Below are positions 1 to 7,745 of a stretch of 64,000 nt of DNA, in pieces. Source of the DNA: Thalassotalea algicola (GTDB taxonomy: Bacteria; Pseudomonadota; Gammaproteobacteria; Enterobacterales; Alteromonadaceae); the NCBI RefSeq assembly GCF_012932965.1, contig NZ_JABBXH010000002.1, positions 768,623-832,622 of the forward strand. Direction: 5' to 3'. The position numbers were made by a program, and so were the translations under genes. The notes beneath the pieces are model-generated. The model was not told where the DNA came from and did not search any database. It was given only the letters and a program-made list of their open reading frames with translations. Within the stretch, counting starts at the first letter, position 1, and every line of letters begins with the position of its first letter.

Positions 1-212
1 TATCAAGCACAATAGAAGTGGCAATATGGGATTTATGGATTCGTAATTCAGCCAATGCAAAACAGAACGGCTGGAATTACCACCCTTGGCATTTTGCCCG
101 GAACTTTCTGGATAATTATTTTGCGGAAGGTAGCAAAGTAGATATGTGGGAAGGTAATTCATTGAACATGGCAAAACAAAGAATTGCCGTGTTCCGTGGA
201 AATGGTAACTAA
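1..212 (+). CDS. Hypothetical cassette protein, 5' end outside the window
   Basis: The frame is open to the first base of the window with no stop, so the gene is cut at its 5' end and the GTG at 18 is probably internal. The visible C-terminus (about 70 residues) is rich in Trp and Asn, with NGWNYHPWHFARN and DMWEGNSLNM stretches. I do not recognise the family and see no signal or membrane segment. The stop codon lies inside the left core of an attC-like site, the normal position for a gene carried on an integron cassette. Confidence 0.6.
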   Translation, partial: SSTIEVAIWDLWIRNSANAKQNGWNYHPWHFARNFLDNYFAEGSKVDMWEGNSLNMAKQRIAVFRGNGN

Positions 213-306
213 CAAGTAACTTAAAAGGACGCAAAACACTTGGCTTGCGCTCCTTCGTCGCTAATTTTAGCCAAGCATTTATGCGCCCATTGGCAAGGCG
301 TTAGGT
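207..306 (+). repeat. attC-like recombination site (best preserved in the array)
   Basis: The left core AACTAAC at 207-213 is nearly complementary to the right core GTTAGGT at 300-306, which fits the attC consensus GTTRRRY. Inside, CTTGGCT (about 279 bases into the window on the left arm side) pairs with AGCCAAG further right, giving the long imperfect stem expected of a folded attC. It directly follows one small gene and precedes the next, as in a cassette array. No integrase gene is in the window, so recombination competence cannot be judged. Confidence 0.75.
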
Positions 307-322
307 TTCAAAAGGAGTTGAG

Positions 323-730
323 ATGAAATTATATTTTTGTTGTTTTTATGCAATGTTAGGCATTATACAAGGGTGCAGTTCCAATAGCAGTTATACATCA
401 AACCACAAATGCTTGGATGTAGCTAACGAGTTGCACGAATTAGCTACCAGTAATGTTGCTGGAATATCATTGAATATGCCGAATAATGAAGGCTCGGTAT
501 ATTTCAGAATGAATGAAGGACAAATAAAGGCTATTTGCTCTTCTGCCAACTTCAAAATTACGAATAGAGGGCTTGTTACTTCGACACCTAACCAAGATGT
601 TTACTACTTTCAAAATTCTGAAGTTGAACTCGTTGATGCTCGCAAGAGTACCAACGGACTTTGGTATTCGAAACTAACACCAAAAAATAAAAATCAATGG
701 TTCGCTGTTTTTGTGCCAACCAAAACATAA
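323..730 (+). CDS. Hypothetical putative lipoprotein on an integron cassette
   Basis: A 135-residue protein with a short hydrophobic N-terminus (residues 3-16) ending at Cys18 in IIQGCSSNS, which resembles a lipobox although Gln at -2 is unusual. The rest is polar and ends in a beta-rich segment (WFAVFVPTKT). I do not recognise a family. AAAGGAG stands a few bases before the ATG and supports the start. It sits alone between two attC-like sites, so it is probably a single-gene cassette. Export to the outer membrane or periplasm is inferred only from the N-terminus. Confidence 0.55.
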   Translation: MKLYFCCFYAMLGIIQGCSSNSSYTSNHKCLDVANELHELATSNVAGISLNMPNNEGSVYFRMNEGQIKAICSSANFKITNRGLVTSTPNQDVYYFQNSEVELVDARKSTNGLWYSKLTPKNKNQWFAVFVPTKT

Positions 731-838
731 CAAGCGCATTAAGTAAATAGACGTCCAAAGCTTAGCTCATATTCATTCTTCACATTTTAGCAAACTATTA
801 TCAGCCCCTGAATGGGGCGTCATATCTAATAAGGAAGG
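726..838 (+). repeat. Diverged attC-like site
   Basis: Starts with CATAACAAGCGC at the stop codon of the preceding gene, the same opening seen in the well-preserved site at 207. The right half contains a perfect hairpin GCCCC-TGAAT-GGGGC (804-818) followed by GTCA, and ATAGACGTCC on the left is partly complementary to GGGGCGTCAT on the right. The canonical GTTRRRY core is not intact, so this is a diverged or decayed member. Confidence 0.5.
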
Positions 839-841
839 TTT

Positions 842-1291
842 GTGAACATTATCCAAGCGGAAATTAACAATTTAGATTCGGTGGCAGAGCTGTTCGACCT
901 GTATAGGCAGTTTTATAAACAGGCACCGGACTTAACGGCTTCTAAAGAATTCATTGCAAATAGATTAGCGTTGAAAGATTCTATAATCTTTTTGGCTTTA
1001 TCCGATGATAATACACCTATTGGTTTTACTCAGCTTTATCCTGCATTTTTATCTGTGGCCATGAAACCAATGCTTTATTTAAACGATTTGTTTGTCTTAT
1101 CTGAACAACGTAAATCAGGTACTGGTAAAGCGTTACTCGATGCGGCATATGACTTCGCATTAACCAATGGTTTTGGTCAATTAAAGCTAGCGACAGCCAT
1201 AGATAACGATACAGCAAAGTCTTTATACGAAAGTAGTGGTTATAATAAAGTAACCGCTTTTGATCACTACACTCGAAAAGTCGAGGCATAA
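842..1291 (+). CDS. GNAT family N-acetyltransferase
   Basis: A 149-residue acetyltransferase that fills a single GNAT domain. Motif A is visible as LNDLFVLSEQRKSGTGKALLDAA (about residues 80-102; the acetyl-CoA loop is QRKSGTGKAL), and the C-terminal motif B is ATAIDNDTAKSLYESSGYNK. The start is GTG, supported by AAGGAAGG six bases or so upstream. The acceptor substrate cannot be read from sequence; relatives act on amines of small molecules, peptides or aminoglycosides. It lies alone between attC-like sites, so it is likely cassette cargo. Confidence 0.85.
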   Translation: MNIIQAEINNLDSVAELFDLYRQFYKQAPDLTASKEFIANRLALKDSIIFLALSDDNTPIGFTQLYPAFLSVAMKPMLYLNDLFVLSEQRKSGTGKALLDAAYDFALTNGFGQLKLATAIDNDTAKSLYESSGYNKVTAFDHYTRKVEA

Positions 1292-1384
1292 CAGGCTGTG
1301 TTAATGCAAATTGCTTAGGCTTAGCTCAGATTCTTTTATGTGTACAGTATATCCAAGCATTTTCACCTCTTTGCGGGGGGATGT
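1289..1384 (+). repeat. Diverged attC-like spacer
   Basis: Begins TAACAGG at the upstream stop codon and carries GCTTAGGCTTAGCTCAG, matching the AAGCTTAGCTCAT block of the site at 726. The right half has CCTCTTTGCGGGGGGATGT, resembling the G-rich right halves of the other sites. Core sequences are degenerate. The family resemblance to neighbouring spacers is the main evidence. Confidence 0.35.
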
Positions 1385-1418
1385 GCAAACTGTAATTAGC
1401 TTTAGGAGCAGTGACGGC

Positions 1419-1913
1419 GTGAAAAGGTTTGGAAGAATAGTTGTGCTAAATGGAACGTCAAGTTCTGGTAAAACCACGCTAGCTAAAGAAATACAGGCAA
1501 AGTGCTCAGAGGTATACTTACATTGCGCTTTGGATGCCTTTTGGGATATGACACCTATTGGAGTCCCCGCTGGTTCTAAAAACTTTCCGAATATGAAGTT
1601 GGCTATTGCAAAGTCGATAAAAGCGTTAGCAGAAACAGGTCACAATGTTATTTTGGATATAGTATTTTGTGGTCAGAAAACATATTTCGAAATAACTGAA
1701 GAGCTTAAAGGGTTCGATGTGAAAATCGTAAAAGTTGAGTGTCCATTATCAGAATTAGAAAATCGAGAGTTAGTTCGCGGCAATCGTGCTATTGGTCTAG
1801 CTAAATCTCAATTTGACAGTATTCATGTAGGGGTTAAGTACGACTTAACTGTTAATACGTTTGAGCAATCTCTTGAAAATTGCGCACAAAAGATAATAAA
1901 TAATTTATCGTAA
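1419..1913 (+). CDS. Chloramphenicol phosphotransferase-like P-loop kinase
   Basis: A small P-loop kinase with Walker A LNGTSSSGKTT (residues 10-20) and the C-terminal block GNRAIGLAKSQFDSIHVGVKYD, which closely resembles the GDRVAGMAAKQ..VHEGVEYD block of Streptomyces chloramphenicol 3-O-phosphotransferase (CPT family). The Asp in LDIVF corresponds to the conserved catalytic-region acid. I place the start at the GTG at 1419, after AGGAG at 1404-1408; a longer frame from TTG at 1311 would run back into the attC-like spacer. At about 164 residues it matches the family length. Actual antibiotic phosphorylation is unproven; many relatives have unknown substrates. Confidence 0.8.
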   Translation: MKRFGRIVVLNGTSSSGKTTLAKEIQAKCSEVYLHCALDAFWDMTPIGVPAGSKNFPNMKLAIAKSIKALAETGHNVILDIVFCGQKTYFEITEELKGFDVKIVKVECPLSELENRELVRGNRAIGLAKSQFDSIHVGVKYDLTVNTFEQSLENCAQKIINNLS

Positions 1914-2038
1914 ATGGCATTTTATATGCTGTTTTATTGCGACCAAACAACAAGTAGTGGTTGGTTATGTTTCGCTTCACTTTACAATAATAACGCAATC
2001 AATGTTTAGCCTGTTAATGGGGCGTAACATGCCATTTA
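1911..2038 (+). repeat. attC-like palindromic spacer
   Basis: A perfect 10-bp inverted repeat TAAATGGCAT (1911-1920) and ATGCCATTTA (2029-2038) encloses a second pair, TATTGCG near 1936 and CGCAAT near 2013. The right half carries TAGCCTGTTAATGGGGCGTAA, matching the right halves of the sites at 207 and 726. It overlaps the preceding stop codon and ends just before the next gene, so it behaves like an attC of a longer subtype. Confidence 0.5.
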
Positions 2039-2062
2039 GGTTTGGAAAAGGTTAAATATGTT

Positions 2063-2530
2063 ATGGAAAAATTAGTTGTCATTAGAAACGCGCAAGAAAG
2101 TGATCATCCGTTTATATTTGAGTTATCACCTTATCTAGCTGAAGTTGCTCAGTTAGCGTGGCATACCGAAGACGTTATTCAAAAAATGCAAAATGATTAT
2201 ATTTCACAGATGCTGGCTGAAACATCTCAACCATGTTGTACATTTATTGCTGAAGCTAATCAAGTTCCATTAGGCTTTATCCATGTTCGTACCCACAAGG
2301 ACAGTATTTCAGAAGAAACTTGTGGAACAATACCGCTTCTTGCTGTATCCCCTAAATCGCAAGGGTTAGGTATTGGCAAGCAACTTATCAGTCATGCTGA
2401 AAACTGGGCTAAACAATTAGGATGTCGGTTGTTACACCTAGAGGTTTTTGCCAACAATAAAAAAGCGAATAGCTTCTACCAAAATATAGGGTTTAAACCT
2501 GAAACTGTGCATATGATAAAACCAATATAG
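2063..2530 (+). CDS. GNAT family N-acetyltransferase
   Basis: A 155-residue single-domain acetyltransferase. Motif A is IPLLAVSPKSQGLGIGKQLISHAE with the pyrophosphate loop QGLGIGKQL, followed by LHLEVFANNKKANSFYQNIGF (motif B). I choose the ATG at 2063, preceded by AAAAGG, over the TTG at 2042, which lies in the attC-like spacer. It is unrelated in detail to the acetyltransferase at 842. The substrate is unknown. Flanked by attC-like spacers on both sides, it is probably a mobile cassette gene. Confidence 0.85.
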   Translation: MEKLVVIRNAQESDHPFIFELSPYLAEVAQLAWHTEDVIQKMQNDYISQMLAETSQPCCTFIAEANQVPLGFIHVRTHKDSISEETCGTIPLLAVSPKSQGLGIGKQLISHAENWAKQLGCRLLHLEVFANNKKANSFYQNIGFKPETVHMIKPI

Positions 2531-2634
2531 TGTTTTACATATTACAGGCGATTAAAGACGATATTGCCGAAGCTTAATTCATTGTTGCGTTCTAGACAAT
2601 TTCGCAAACTATTAACCAGTCCTAATGTGGGTGT
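2531..2634 (+). repeat. Diverged attC-like spacer
   Basis: Contains GAAGCTTAATTCATTG in the left half and CGCAAACTATTAACCAGTCC then TAATGTGGGTGT in the right half. The stretch GCAAACTATTA is shared exactly with the right half of the spacer at 726, showing common ancestry. Cores are degenerate and the GTTRRRY end is not visible. Confidence 0.4.
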
Positions 2635-2651
2635 TTATTTTTGGAGTTTTA

Positions 2652-3743
2652 ATGAGATTTAGATGTTGGCTATTTGTTTCATTAATGTTGAATAGCGGTT
2701 TTGTATTTTCAAAGTCTAATTTAGAAAAAGAGCTTTCATTGATTGCTAATCAGTTTATTAGTGAAAGTGGATATGTGGGTTTGTCAGTTGCCGCGCAACA
2801 AGGAGGTAAAGAGCTATTTAACCTATCATTCGGTCATACAGATATTGAAAGAACTCATCCATTCACAATGAACACAGTAGTGGCGCTGGGTTCAAATATG
2901 AAAGTTGTCACTGCAAACTTTATTCACCAGCTTTCCGAACAACAAAAAATAGACATAAACGCGCCGTTCGGTCGCTATTTACGCAACAATATTAAATATG
3001 GCAATAAAGTGAAAATAAAGGACTTGCTTTGTCACACTTCAGGGTTACCCAATGTTTTTGGTGAAGGGGAGTTTTTAGATTATCACTGGGAAAAGGCGCT
3101 TTCTAAAAAAGAGCTGTTGGATCGAATTAATTCCAGTGTTATTAACCCCGTGCCTAATAACAAGTATGAATACAATAATACCGGCTATTTAATTTTAGGT
3201 TGGATTATTGAAGATGTAACAGGGATGACTTTAGGAGATTACACGCGAGAACATTTAATTAAGCCGCATAATTTGCAAAAAACGTATTATTTAGGGGATA
3301 CGTTTCACATTCCTAACTTCTCTGACGGATTTCAAAGTAAAAATGGAAATTTGCAAGCTATTCCTCAGGAAGAACTCATAGAGTATAGAGTAGTGGGTGG
3401 CGCTGGCGCACTTGGTGGCACCCTTAGCGATTACAACAAATGGTTTTCTCTTGTCGCAAAGGGGAAATTAGTATCTGCAAAAACTAAACAGCTTATGCAG
3501 ACTCCATGTAAGTTAAACTCGGGCGAGAACGCCCCAGAAGCGCTAGGCATTGAGTGGAGCGAAGTAGAAGGTGAAAAAGCACTTAATGGTGGTGGAGTAG
3601 TAAATGGATTTCTGTCACTTTCATATTATTTTCCTGAGTACGATTTAACGATAGGCTTTGTCGGTAACACAGAAACCGATTGGATAGCGTTTTATGAAAA
3701 ATACTTTGCTACGGTGTTGAGGTGGTATAAAAATCAACATTAG
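2652..3743 (+). CDS. Exported serine hydrolase, class C beta-lactamase/DD-peptidase fold
   Basis: A 363-residue protein with an N-terminal signal peptide (about residues 1-21, WLFVSLMLNSGFVFS). The active-site motif SxxK appears as GSNMK in a segment typical of the Beta-lactamase family (PF00144). The YxN equivalent is in YEYNNTGYLILG and the third motif is probably in NGGGVVNGF, without a clear KTG. This pattern suits esterase or D-aminopeptidase-like members as much as true AmpC enzymes. GGAG five bases before the ATG at 2652 sets the start; an earlier ATG at 2625 lies in the attC-like spacer. Drug hydrolysis is not established. Confidence 0.8.
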   Translation: MRFRCWLFVSLMLNSGFVFSKSNLEKELSLIANQFISESGYVGLSVAAQQGGKELFNLSFGHTDIERTHPFTMNTVVALGSNMKVVTANFIHQLSEQQKIDINAPFGRYLRNNIKYGNKVKIKDLLCHTSGLPNVFGEGEFLDYHWEKALSKKELLDRINSSVINPVPNNKYEYNNTGYLILGWIIEDVTGMTLGDYTREHLIKPHNLQKTYYLGDTFHIPNFSDGFQSKNGNLQAIPQEELIEYRVVGGAGALGGTLSDYNKWFSLVAKGKLVSAKTKQLMQTPCKLNSGENAPEALGIEWSEVEGEKALNGGGVVNGFLSLSYYFPEYDLTIGFVGNTETDWIAFYEKYFATVLRWYKNQH

Positions 3744-3830
3744 GCGTTTAAAGAGGGTACGTAACGGTTGAATGTTGCTTTTCCTCAAATTTTTAACTAG
3801 TACTTGTTAGCCCTAGGTTAGGGGATTTAT
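3744..3830 (+). repeat. Weak attC-like spacer
   Basis: Has GGGTACGTAACGG near its left end and, on the right, TTAGCCCTAGGTTAGGGGATT, in which CCCTA (3811-3815) pairs with TAGGG. The right half resembles the GCCC..GGGG element of the other spacers. No standard core site is visible, so this may be the eroded last site of the array or a simple hairpin. Confidence 0.3.
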
Positions 3831-3849
3831 TTTAACTATTGGAGTTTTT

Positions 3850-4206
3850 ATGAAGCCTAAAGAGTTAGTGGAATTATGGGTAAAAGCCTTTAATGAAGGT
3901 GATGCGGATAAAATAGCGAAGCTCTATTCTGAAGAGGCGATAAATCACCAAGTAGCAAATGAGCCTGTTGAAGGTAAAGCTGCGATTCGCAATATGTTTG
4001 CTGAAGAGTTTGCAAATGCCGAGATGGTTTGTATTACTGAGAATATTTTCCAAGACGGTAATTGGGCAATTTTAGAATGGAAAGATCCAATTGGTTTAAG
4101 AGGCTGTGGTTTCTTTAAAATAGAAAATGACCTAATTGTTTTTCAACGTGGCTATTGGGATAAGTTAAGCTTTTTAAAAGCGCATAATTTACCTATTCCA
4201 GAGTAA
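3850..4206 (+). CDS. NTF2-like / SnoaL-like domain protein
   Basis: A 118-residue protein of the cone-shaped alpha+beta NTF2 fold. It opens with LVELWVKAFNEGDADKIAKLYSEEAINHQ, the typical helix and acidic/His strand of SnoaL-like proteins, and continues with a glycine-containing RGCGFFKIENDLIVFQRGYWD strand pair. These proteins are small enzymes or ligand binders, and the substrate here is unknown. TTGGAG stands close to the ATG. It could be the last gene of the cassette array, as the spacer on its left is attC-like but the one on its right is only about 40 bases. Confidence 0.75.
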   Translation: MKPKELVELWVKAFNEGDADKIAKLYSEEAINHQVANEPVEGKAAIRNMFAEEFANAEMVCITENIFQDGNWAILEWKDPIGLRGCGFFKIENDLIVFQRGYWDKLSFLKAHNLPIPE

Positions 4207-4248
4207 TAACATGCTTTTAGTTATAAAGCACAACTAACCGGAGAGAGT

Positions 4249-4605
4249 ATGTCTAATTATATTGATGGATTCGTTTTTCCAATTGCTATCGAACATCTTA
4301 ACGAATATAAACGACTATCTGAAAAAGTAGCAGACATATGGAAGGAACACGGCGCATTAGACTACCTAGAATTTGTTGGTGATGACATGGAGCTAGCCGG
4401 GACTCGTTCGTTCACTGACGCAATAGCAGCAAAAGAAAATGAAATTATAGTGTTTGGCTGGGTCGTATTTGAATCTCGTGAAACACGAGACTTGGCCAAC
4501 AAAAAAGTCGCAGCAGACCCTAGAATGAAGGATTTGCATGAATTCTCTGAAGCTGGCTTTAATGCAGAAAGAATGGCCTACGGAGGCTTTAAATCCGTTA
4601 GTTAA
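4249..4605 (+). CDS. DUF1428 family protein
   Basis: A 118-residue cytosolic protein matching the DUF1428 (YbaA-like) pattern: MSNYIDGFVFPI at the start, YKRLSEKVADIWKEHGAL, VFGWVVFESRETRD and a C-terminal MKDLHEF..AGFNAERMAYGGFK. This is a ferredoxin-like alpha+beta barrel family with no assigned reaction. GGAGAGAG precedes the ATG. It has its own leader and no clear operon partner. Function unknown. Confidence 0.85.
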   Translation: MSNYIDGFVFPIAIEHLNEYKRLSEKVADIWKEHGALDYLEFVGDDMELAGTRSFTDAIAAKENEIIVFGWVVFESRETRDLANKKVAADPRMKDLHEFSEAGFNAERMAYGGFKSVS

Positions 4606-4676
4606 ATTGCTAACAAAAAGTTAAGTTAATGAGCATTTTATTGCAGCTAGAGGCAATGAGAATTATTAAGGAAATT

Positions 4677-5018
4677 ATGCGTAAATCTGATAAGAAAATT
4701 GACAACAAACTCCGCATAGCGTTAACCGATGTTTGTGAACTCGCATTAAAGAATATAGAAGGGTTTCAATGGCTCACGCATATTGTTAATTACGCTAATT
4801 TTCCACAAAGTCTAAAAGTTGTGTGTGTGTTTGATACCAATGAACATCTAGATAGTTATTGGCAATCCACTAAAAATCAGTTACTTGTATCGCTAGTAGC
4901 ACAGGAGTTTACGCGCATTGGTATCAATGTGAAAAGTGCTAGCAAACATATAAGCTATGACACAGAAGAAAATTGTACCTATCAACACGAAGGTAATTGG
5001 GCCCGCAGGTTAGGCTAA
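4677..5018 (+). CDS. Conserved hypothetical protein
   Basis: A protein of about 113 residues from the ATG at 4677, which follows AAGGA (4668-4672); upstream in-frame starts at 4629 and 4656 have poorer sites. The sequence KKIDNKLRIALTDVCELALKNIEGFQWLTHIVNY..FPQSLKVVCVFD looks like a conserved family of short proteobacterial proteins of unknown role. There is no membrane segment. A degenerate palindrome (TTTCAAC..GTTGAAA, about 5034-5056) follows the gene and may fold as a hairpin. Confidence 0.6.
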   Translation: MRKSDKKIDNKLRIALTDVCELALKNIEGFQWLTHIVNYANFPQSLKVVCVFDTNEHLDSYWQSTKNQLLVSLVAQEFTRIGINVKSASKHISYDTEENCTYQHEGNWARRLG

Positions 5019-5139
5019 CTAGCTGTTCTTTTTCAACTATTAATGAAATGTTGAAATTGATAGTTCAGGTGGCTTTATAATTAATATCCCACAATTAATT
5101 TAGTATTTAAAACGTATTTAGTGAAAGGAGAGAGGATAT

Positions 5140-5487
5140 ATGAAAATTGTGAAATTGATCCTGACTTTGCTCATCGCGTTGCTAAGCATTGCTGCTGGTG
5201 TTGCTAAGGTAATGGCTGTGCCAGAAGAAGTTCAGTTTCTAAACAGCTTTGGATTTAATGCAATGCTTATTATGATATATGGGGTTATTCAGATAATCGG
5301 TGGTGTTTTATTCGCGATACCAAAAACGATAAAGTGGGGCGCGGCCATTATCATAGTGGGATTTTGTATTTCTACTGTACTTATTATCTTAGATGGTAAT
5401 TATGTCTTTGCATTGACGTCTCTGTTACCCATTGTGTTAGCGGTATTCGTGCTTTGGCAATCTAATAGTGTTAAATCAGCAGGGTAA
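5140..5487 (+). CDS. DoxX-like small integral membrane protein
   Basis: A 115-residue protein with four hydrophobic segments (about residues 5-25, 42-62, 67-84 and 88-107), GVAKVMA after the first helix and GVIQIIGGVLFAIP in the second, the layout of DoxX-like/DUF4149-like inner-membrane proteins. AAAGGAGAGAGG precedes the ATG by a few bases. Family members are linked to redox or stress roles, but nothing here defines one. Confidence 0.65.
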   Translation: MKIVKLILTLLIALLSIAAGVAKVMAVPEEVQFLNSFGFNAMLIMIYGVIQIIGGVLFAIPKTIKWGAAIIIVGFCISTVLIILDGNYVFALTSLLPIVLAVFVLWQSNSVKSAG

Positions 5488-5565
5488 TTAGCTGCATTAC
5501 ACTACATTATTTTAAGTTCATAAATAGCTACCCGTTAGTCAGGGATAGTCATAAAAGGATATTCG

Positions 5566-5934
5566 ATGATCGATTTTAATAATAAAGGTTTTTTCAAACT
5601 TAAACAGAATTCAGATTTTGCAGAAAAAGTAAGAGACTTACTTATCGATGATGAACATATTGTCGATTCATATAAAACAATGCGTGATGGCGTAGTATTT
5701 ACTAGTAAGAGAATAATCGCGGTAAACGTACAAGGGATTACGGGTAGTAAGAAAGATTTCACCTCGTTGCCTTATAAAAATATCGTAGCCTATTCTATAG
5801 AAACGTCTGGCACGTTCGATCTTGACTCCGAATTAGAGATATATTTTTCTGCGCTAGGAAAAGTAAAGTTCGAGTTTACCGGTGAATCTTCAATGCTTGA
5901 AATTTCAAAAATTATTTCTGGTTATTTACTGTAA
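5566..5934 (+). CDS. PH domain-containing protein
   Basis: A 122-residue cytosolic protein that resembles bacterial pleckstrin-homology domains (bPH_1 type): an N-terminal helix, then VRDLLIDDEHIVDSYKTMRDGVVFTSKRIIAVNVQGITGSKKDFTSLPYKNIVAYSIET, where the FTSKRIIAVNVQGITG strand-turn is the diagnostic block, and SMLEISKIISGYL as the closing helix. AAAGGA lies upstream of the ATG. Its partner is unknown and it stands alone. Confidence 0.8.
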   Translation: MIDFNNKGFFKLKQNSDFAEKVRDLLIDDEHIVDSYKTMRDGVVFTSKRIIAVNVQGITGSKKDFTSLPYKNIVAYSIETSGTFDLDSELEIYFSALGKVKFEFTGESSMLEISKIISGYLL

Positions 5935-6040
5935 AAACGCATCTTCTTTAACAACGCCAAAAACTGATTAACATCAGCTTGACTAATGTTTAAGTCGACA
6001 CCATGTCATAGGAATGACGTAATATAGTAAGGATAACTAG

Positions 6041-6652
6041 ATGGAATATCTTTTAGCTGTGGTTTTATTTGCCGTGTCGTCTTCTGTGACGCCTGGTCCA
6101 AATAATATTATGGTGATGACTTCAGGATTAAACTTTGGCGTTAAAAGAAGCTTACCATTGCTGGCTGGCATTTGCGTTGGTTTCACGTTAATGCTGTTGC
6201 TTGTCGGGGTAGGATTTTCCCAGTTATTTGATTTGTTTCCTTTTTTGCATTTCATCATAAAGTGTATTGGTGTTTTGTACTTATTATATCTCGCTTATCT
6301 CATAGCACGCTCTGCTGGAAATCTTGAATCTAATGAACAACATCAGCCGTTTACGTTTTTAAAAGGCGCGTTGTTTCAATGGGTAAATGGCAAGGCGTGG
6401 GTGGTTGCAACTGGTGCTGTCGCAGCTTTCACTACTGCAGGTACTAACTTTTACAGTCAGATTGTTATGATATCGACAACTTTTTTTGCCGTATCATTTC
6501 CATGCGTGGGTGTTTGGCTATTATTTGGCTCATTGCTAAAAAATGCGCTAAATAGCGCTAAAAGTAGAATGATCTTTAACTATACAATGTCAGCTTTATT
6601 AGTGTTGTCAGTTATCCCTGTAGTTAAGGAAGTTGTGCAGCAGATCAGTTGA
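6041..6652 (+). CDS. LysE/RhtB family amino-acid exporter
   Basis: A 203-residue inner-membrane protein with about six hydrophobic segments and the family's N-terminal signature SSSVTPGPNNIMVMTSGLNFG (PGPNN around residue 18), then the LLAGICVGF helix and QWVNGKAWV. It is expected to export an amino acid or derivative by proton exchange; the substrate cannot be predicted. TAAGGAT precedes the ATG. It converges on the cytochrome b gene at 6695, with only about 40 bases between the two stops. Confidence 0.85.
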   Translation: MEYLLAVVLFAVSSSVTPGPNNIMVMTSGLNFGVKRSLPLLAGICVGFTLMLLLVGVGFSQLFDLFPFLHFIIKCIGVLYLLYLAYLIARSAGNLESNEQHQPFTFLKGALFQWVNGKAWVVATGAVAAFTTAGTNFYSQIVMISTTFFAVSFPCVGVWLLFGSLLKNALNSAKSRMIFNYTMSALLVLSVIPVVKEVVQQIS

Positions 6653-6694
6653 CTCTAAATGCTTATTTAAAGTCAACATCCTTAAATATCATTG

Positions 6695-7408
6695 CTAATC
6701 TTTTGTATCCACAGGCAGATACTTATAACCATTAATCATTGAAGAAACTAGAGCACTTCGTTCTCGACGCTCAGCAATTATTACCCCAAAAATATGTAGC
6801 GGTATTAGGAAAATCAATCCATAAAAAGCGTATATATGAGCAGTTATAAACGGCTTTCTTACTTCTCTCATCGCTTTATATGCACTTTCATCAATGTTTA
6901 CTTTAGAATAAGGCTTAACGTCTTCTAGTTTGTTTTTATCAATGGCAACACTTTCCGCGAAGTAGCGTCCTAGTGGTGGATAATATATATCTGTTCCCGC
7001 TATCACTAGTCCAGAAACTGTTTGCACCAGCATTAATGTCATCAACGCTAAAACCATTAATTTTCCTAATGGGTTATGTCCTTTATAAGTGGGCTGTTTG
7101 TTTTGTATAAACTCGCGTAATTCACGTGCAAATTTTTTATTAAATGGTAATGTTTTGCTCCATTTTTCATAAGTGGTACCAATAAAGCCAAATAAAATAC
7201 GAATAAATAAATTTAATGCAAACACATAGCCGACAAATACATGTAAGGTTTTTAATAGAATTTTCCCGTCGGTACTTATACCGAAAGTTTTACTATTAAG
7301 AATAATCACGCCAATAGCTACTAACAAAGTAATGGCAATAACATTCAGCCAATGAAAAAACCTAATTTTTCTGCTCCATACATAAATTTGTTTTCTTTCT
7401 GTATCCAT
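6695..7408 (-). CDS. Cytochrome b561-type membrane protein, last gene of metal-efflux operon
   Basis: A 237-residue di-haem cytochrome b (Ni,Fe-hydrogenase b-subunit/CybB-like). It opens with VWSRKIRFFHWLNVIAI, and likely haem histidines are in FHWLN, LKTLHVFVGY, FITAHIYAF and IPLHIFG. Four or five membrane helices are visible and a hydrophilic loop (about residues 145-185) lies between helices 3 and 4. GAGG stands before the ATG. It starts 22 bases after the DUF3240 gene, so it is probably cotranscribed with the RND pump. An electron-transfer role in the inner membrane is likely; its link to metal stress is inferred from position. Confidence 0.8.
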   Translation of the reverse strand: MDTERKQIYVWSRKIRFFHWLNVIAITLLVAIGVIILNSKTFGISTDGKILLKTLHVFVGYVFALNLFIRILFGFIGTTYEKWSKTLPFNKKFARELREFIQNKQPTYKGHNPLGKLMVLALMTLMLVQTVSGLVIAGTDIYYPPLGRYFAESVAIDKNKLEDVKPYSKVNIDESAYKAMREVRKPFITAHIYAFYGLIFLIPLHIFGVIIAERRERSALVSSMINGYKYLPVDTKD

Positions 7409-7430
7409 AGCAACCTCGTTGAAATAAGTT

Positions 7431-7745
7431 TTATTTCTCGTTTAAATGAGCGCTTTCATTAAGTGGTACTACCCAATACTTTAATTTATTTGCTCGGGTA
7501 ACTTTTGATAACTCATTGATTAAAGCTTGTTTATCAATTTCAGCAATAATTATGTCGAACTGACTAAGTTGCTTAAAACCTTGAACTTGTTCTTCAATGT
7601 TAAAGCAATGGTGTTCTTTGCTAAACCCATTAATGGTGCTTAAATTGAACCCTGAAATGAGATCAAATTTCATTAAACAGTCGATAATGTCATCTTTTAG
7701 CTCATTGGGAGTAATTAGTGTGAACTTTACTTGATGATCAGACAT
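7431..7745 (-). CDS. DUF3240 family protein (RND pump accessory)
   Basis: A 104-residue soluble protein with the P-II-like alternation of beta strands and helices (VKFTLITPNELKDDIIDCLM, then HHCFNIEEQVQGF, FDIIIAEID and KYWVVPL). DUF3240 proteins commonly sit directly behind CzcA/CusA-type pumps. Here the ATG overlaps the end of the pump gene by eight bases and uses GGAGAG inside it, indicating translational coupling. It may sense metal or modulate the pump, but no biochemical function is assigned. Confidence 0.75.
   Translation of the reverse strand: MSDHQVKFTLITPNELKDDIIDCLMKFDLISGFNLSTINGFSKEHHCFNIEEQVQGFKQLSQFDIIIAEIDKQALINELSKVTRANKLKYWVVPLNESAHLNEK

Noticed and set aside
1026-1289. Minus-strand frame of 87 residues in the acetyltransferase gene
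   Set aside because: It is fully within a well-supported gene on the other strand.
1-6652. Genomic island boundary with tRNA or transposon
   Set aside because: No tRNA gene, integrase or transposase is visible, and no flanking direct repeat was found in the window. The left side lies beyond the window.
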